Positions 21,387 to 22,342 of a stretch of DNA of 22,342 bases are shown in pieces. The stretch is from a virus, in the IMG/VR virus record IMGVR_UViG_3300028800_000328, positions 1 through 22,342 of that record. One strand, given 5' to 3'. The notes below the pieces were generated by a model, which saw nothing but the letters and a program-made list of their open reading frames with translations, had not been told where the DNA came from and did not search any database. A program made the position numbers and the translations under genes. How positions within the stretch are numbered: position 1 is the first letter of the stretch; every line of letters begins with the position of its first letter.

Positions 21387-22342
21387 CCCAACTCTCAGGA
21401 TCCTCGACGGCAAACCCGTCGATTGTCACGATTCAGACCAACAATCCAGTGGTCGAACCCCTGGACGGGCCAACTAGCGTCGATGATGTCATGGATCGCT
21501 TCCCGCCTGAGGTCTACCAGCAGGGACGCGACACCCACCTCTACCGATACCTCTCAGCCCTCGGAGGAGATTCCGGCGCCGGACTGATCAAGAACATGAC
21601 CTTTAGCATTCGGCTCTACCTCGAAGCCGAAGGGATGTTCTTCCACGCTCTCGACCAGTTCTTTGCTGGGCAGTTCAACTTCAACCGCCTAGCGTCTGAG
21701 ACCTATTACTTCGACACCTCTGGCGGACTGACTCCAGAGGAATGGAACGTGGTGCTGCTAGCAGATCAGTCATACAAGCAGCGCATCATCGAATACTTCA
21801 CGGCTACCCGGCACGGAAACTCGCCCGAAGGTATGCGCGTCATGGGACAGGCCGGTACGGGCATCGAATGCGACCTCATTGAGAACTACAAGTGGATCTT
21901 CGATCAACTATCGGACGATCCCCTAGGCCTCGTTCCGCAAGGTTACACCGCTTCGACATCTGAGTTCATTCTGATCCCGAAGTTCCTCAACCTCTCGACC
22001 GACATCTACGACGAGGGCTTCGAGCAGATGCTCACATGGACTCCAAACATCACTCCGGCTTCTTTCACGACCACGCGACCGGCAACTGGATCGGCTGCGT
22101 CAGCATCTGGCCGAACCTACTCGACTTCGGCTCGGACGATGCTCAATCCCGATGTCGAGCGCAACGCCATCGACCTTTTCGACCAGCTTAGCTCGGTTGG
22201 AACGATAGCCACGATTCTGCCTGTCAACTCACAGTTCCTCAACGTCCCAATCGCTGGGATCCCGTTCGCATCTTCGACTCGGCTCAACGTTTCCCGATTC
22301 GTCACTGGGCAGTCCGGTGTCCCGTGGCCCGCTGTAAACGCA
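21374..22342 (+). CDS. Baseplate/tail protein downstream of J, tail-protein-I-like position (3' truncated)
   Basis: An open frame of 323 codons starts with ATG at 21374 (GGTGG 8 bases upstream) and runs off the window. The N-terminal 40 residues are Ser/Thr/Pro-rich. Then come FPPEVYQQGRDTHLYRYLSA and helical regions (FSIRLYLEAEGMFFHALDQF; QRIIEYFTATRHGNSPEGM), a Ser/Thr/Ala-rich segment at about 235-252 and DVERNAIDLFDQLSSVGTIA. The PPEVY..G....L.RYL pattern at the start recalls the tail protein I / gp53-like baseplate components encoded after J. Its job would be to tie the wedges to the hub or receptor-binding proteins, but this is inferred mainly from position. Confidence 0.75.
   Translation, partial: MPTLAQLSGSSTANPSIVTIQTNNPVVEPLDGPTSVDDVMDRFPPEVYQQGRDTHLYRYLSALGGDSGAGLIKNMTFSIRLYLEAEGMFFHALDQFFAGQFNFNRLASETYYFDTSGGLTPEEWNVVLLADQSYKQRIIEYFTATRHGNSPEGMRVMGQAGTGIECDLIENYKWIFDQLSDDPLGLVPQGYTASTSEFILIPKFLNLSTDIYDEGFEQMLTWTPNITPASFTTTRPATGSAASASGRTYSTSARTMLNPDVERNAIDLFDQLSSVGTIATILPVNSQFLNVPIAGIPFASSTRLNVSRFVTGQSGVPWPAVNA

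Noticed and set aside
1-22342. tRNA genes, CRISPR arrays, insertion sequences, attachment sites
   Set aside because: No cloverleaf, regular spacer-repeat pattern, transposase or integrase motif was found on either strand.

Overview
The window is the late structural region of a tailed bacteriophage (or prophage) with a contractile tail (myovirus morphology). The diagnostic genes are a tail sheath, a tail tube, a pair of tail assembly chaperone frames joined by a -1 frameshift site, a tape measure, a gp27/gpD-like baseplate hub, a gp25-like wedge and a gp47/J-like wedge, in the usual order. By eye the GC content is in the high fifties. GTG and TTG starts are common and genes are packed with 1-30 bp overlaps. 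The peptidoglycan-hydrolase domains resemble those of phages of high-GC Gram-positive hosts, so an actinobacterial host is my best guess, but the sequence does not prove it. No integrase, attachment site, origin, tRNA or CRISPR array was seen.

Layout. Bases 1-1005 hold the 3' part of the probable major capsid protein, followed by a strong terminator and a small dyad-rich region. Bases 1116-2633 hold three unassigned genes, one with a very basic N-terminus. Bases 2645-3028 carry a reverse-strand gene for a small secreted lysozyme-like enzyme, closed by a shared bidirectional terminator. Bases 3288-6522 hold neck and tail-completion genes, interrupted by a free-standing HNH endonuclease. Bases 6579-9134 hold sheath and tube. 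Bases 9212-10080 hold the tail chaperones. Bases 10143-10433 carry a second reverse-strand gene, a small tail-anchored membrane protein with its own sigma70-type promoter (a moron). Bases 10502-22342 hold the tape measure and the baseplate genes; the last one runs off the window.

How the parts work together. The chaperones and tape measure set tail length while the tube polymerises and the sheath assembles around it. The hub (15402-18071), the OB-fold protein (18071-18703) and a multidomain tail lysin (12596-14605) form the tail tip. The gp25-like and J-like proteins form the wedges that trigger sheath contraction. The tail lysin combines a tube/hub-like N-terminal domain, a lysozyme-like domain with a visible catalytic Glu, and a C39-type papain-like cysteine peptidase domain.

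Points that stand out: a lysozyme-like insert in the hub that appears to have lost its catalytic glutamate; the antisense moron whose promoter carries a perfect dyad between -35 and -10 and abuts the tape measure start codon; a slippery site with a well-placed downstream stem; three tandem beta modules in the sheath that recur in two baseplate proteins; and a possible ATT start codon on the J-like gene.
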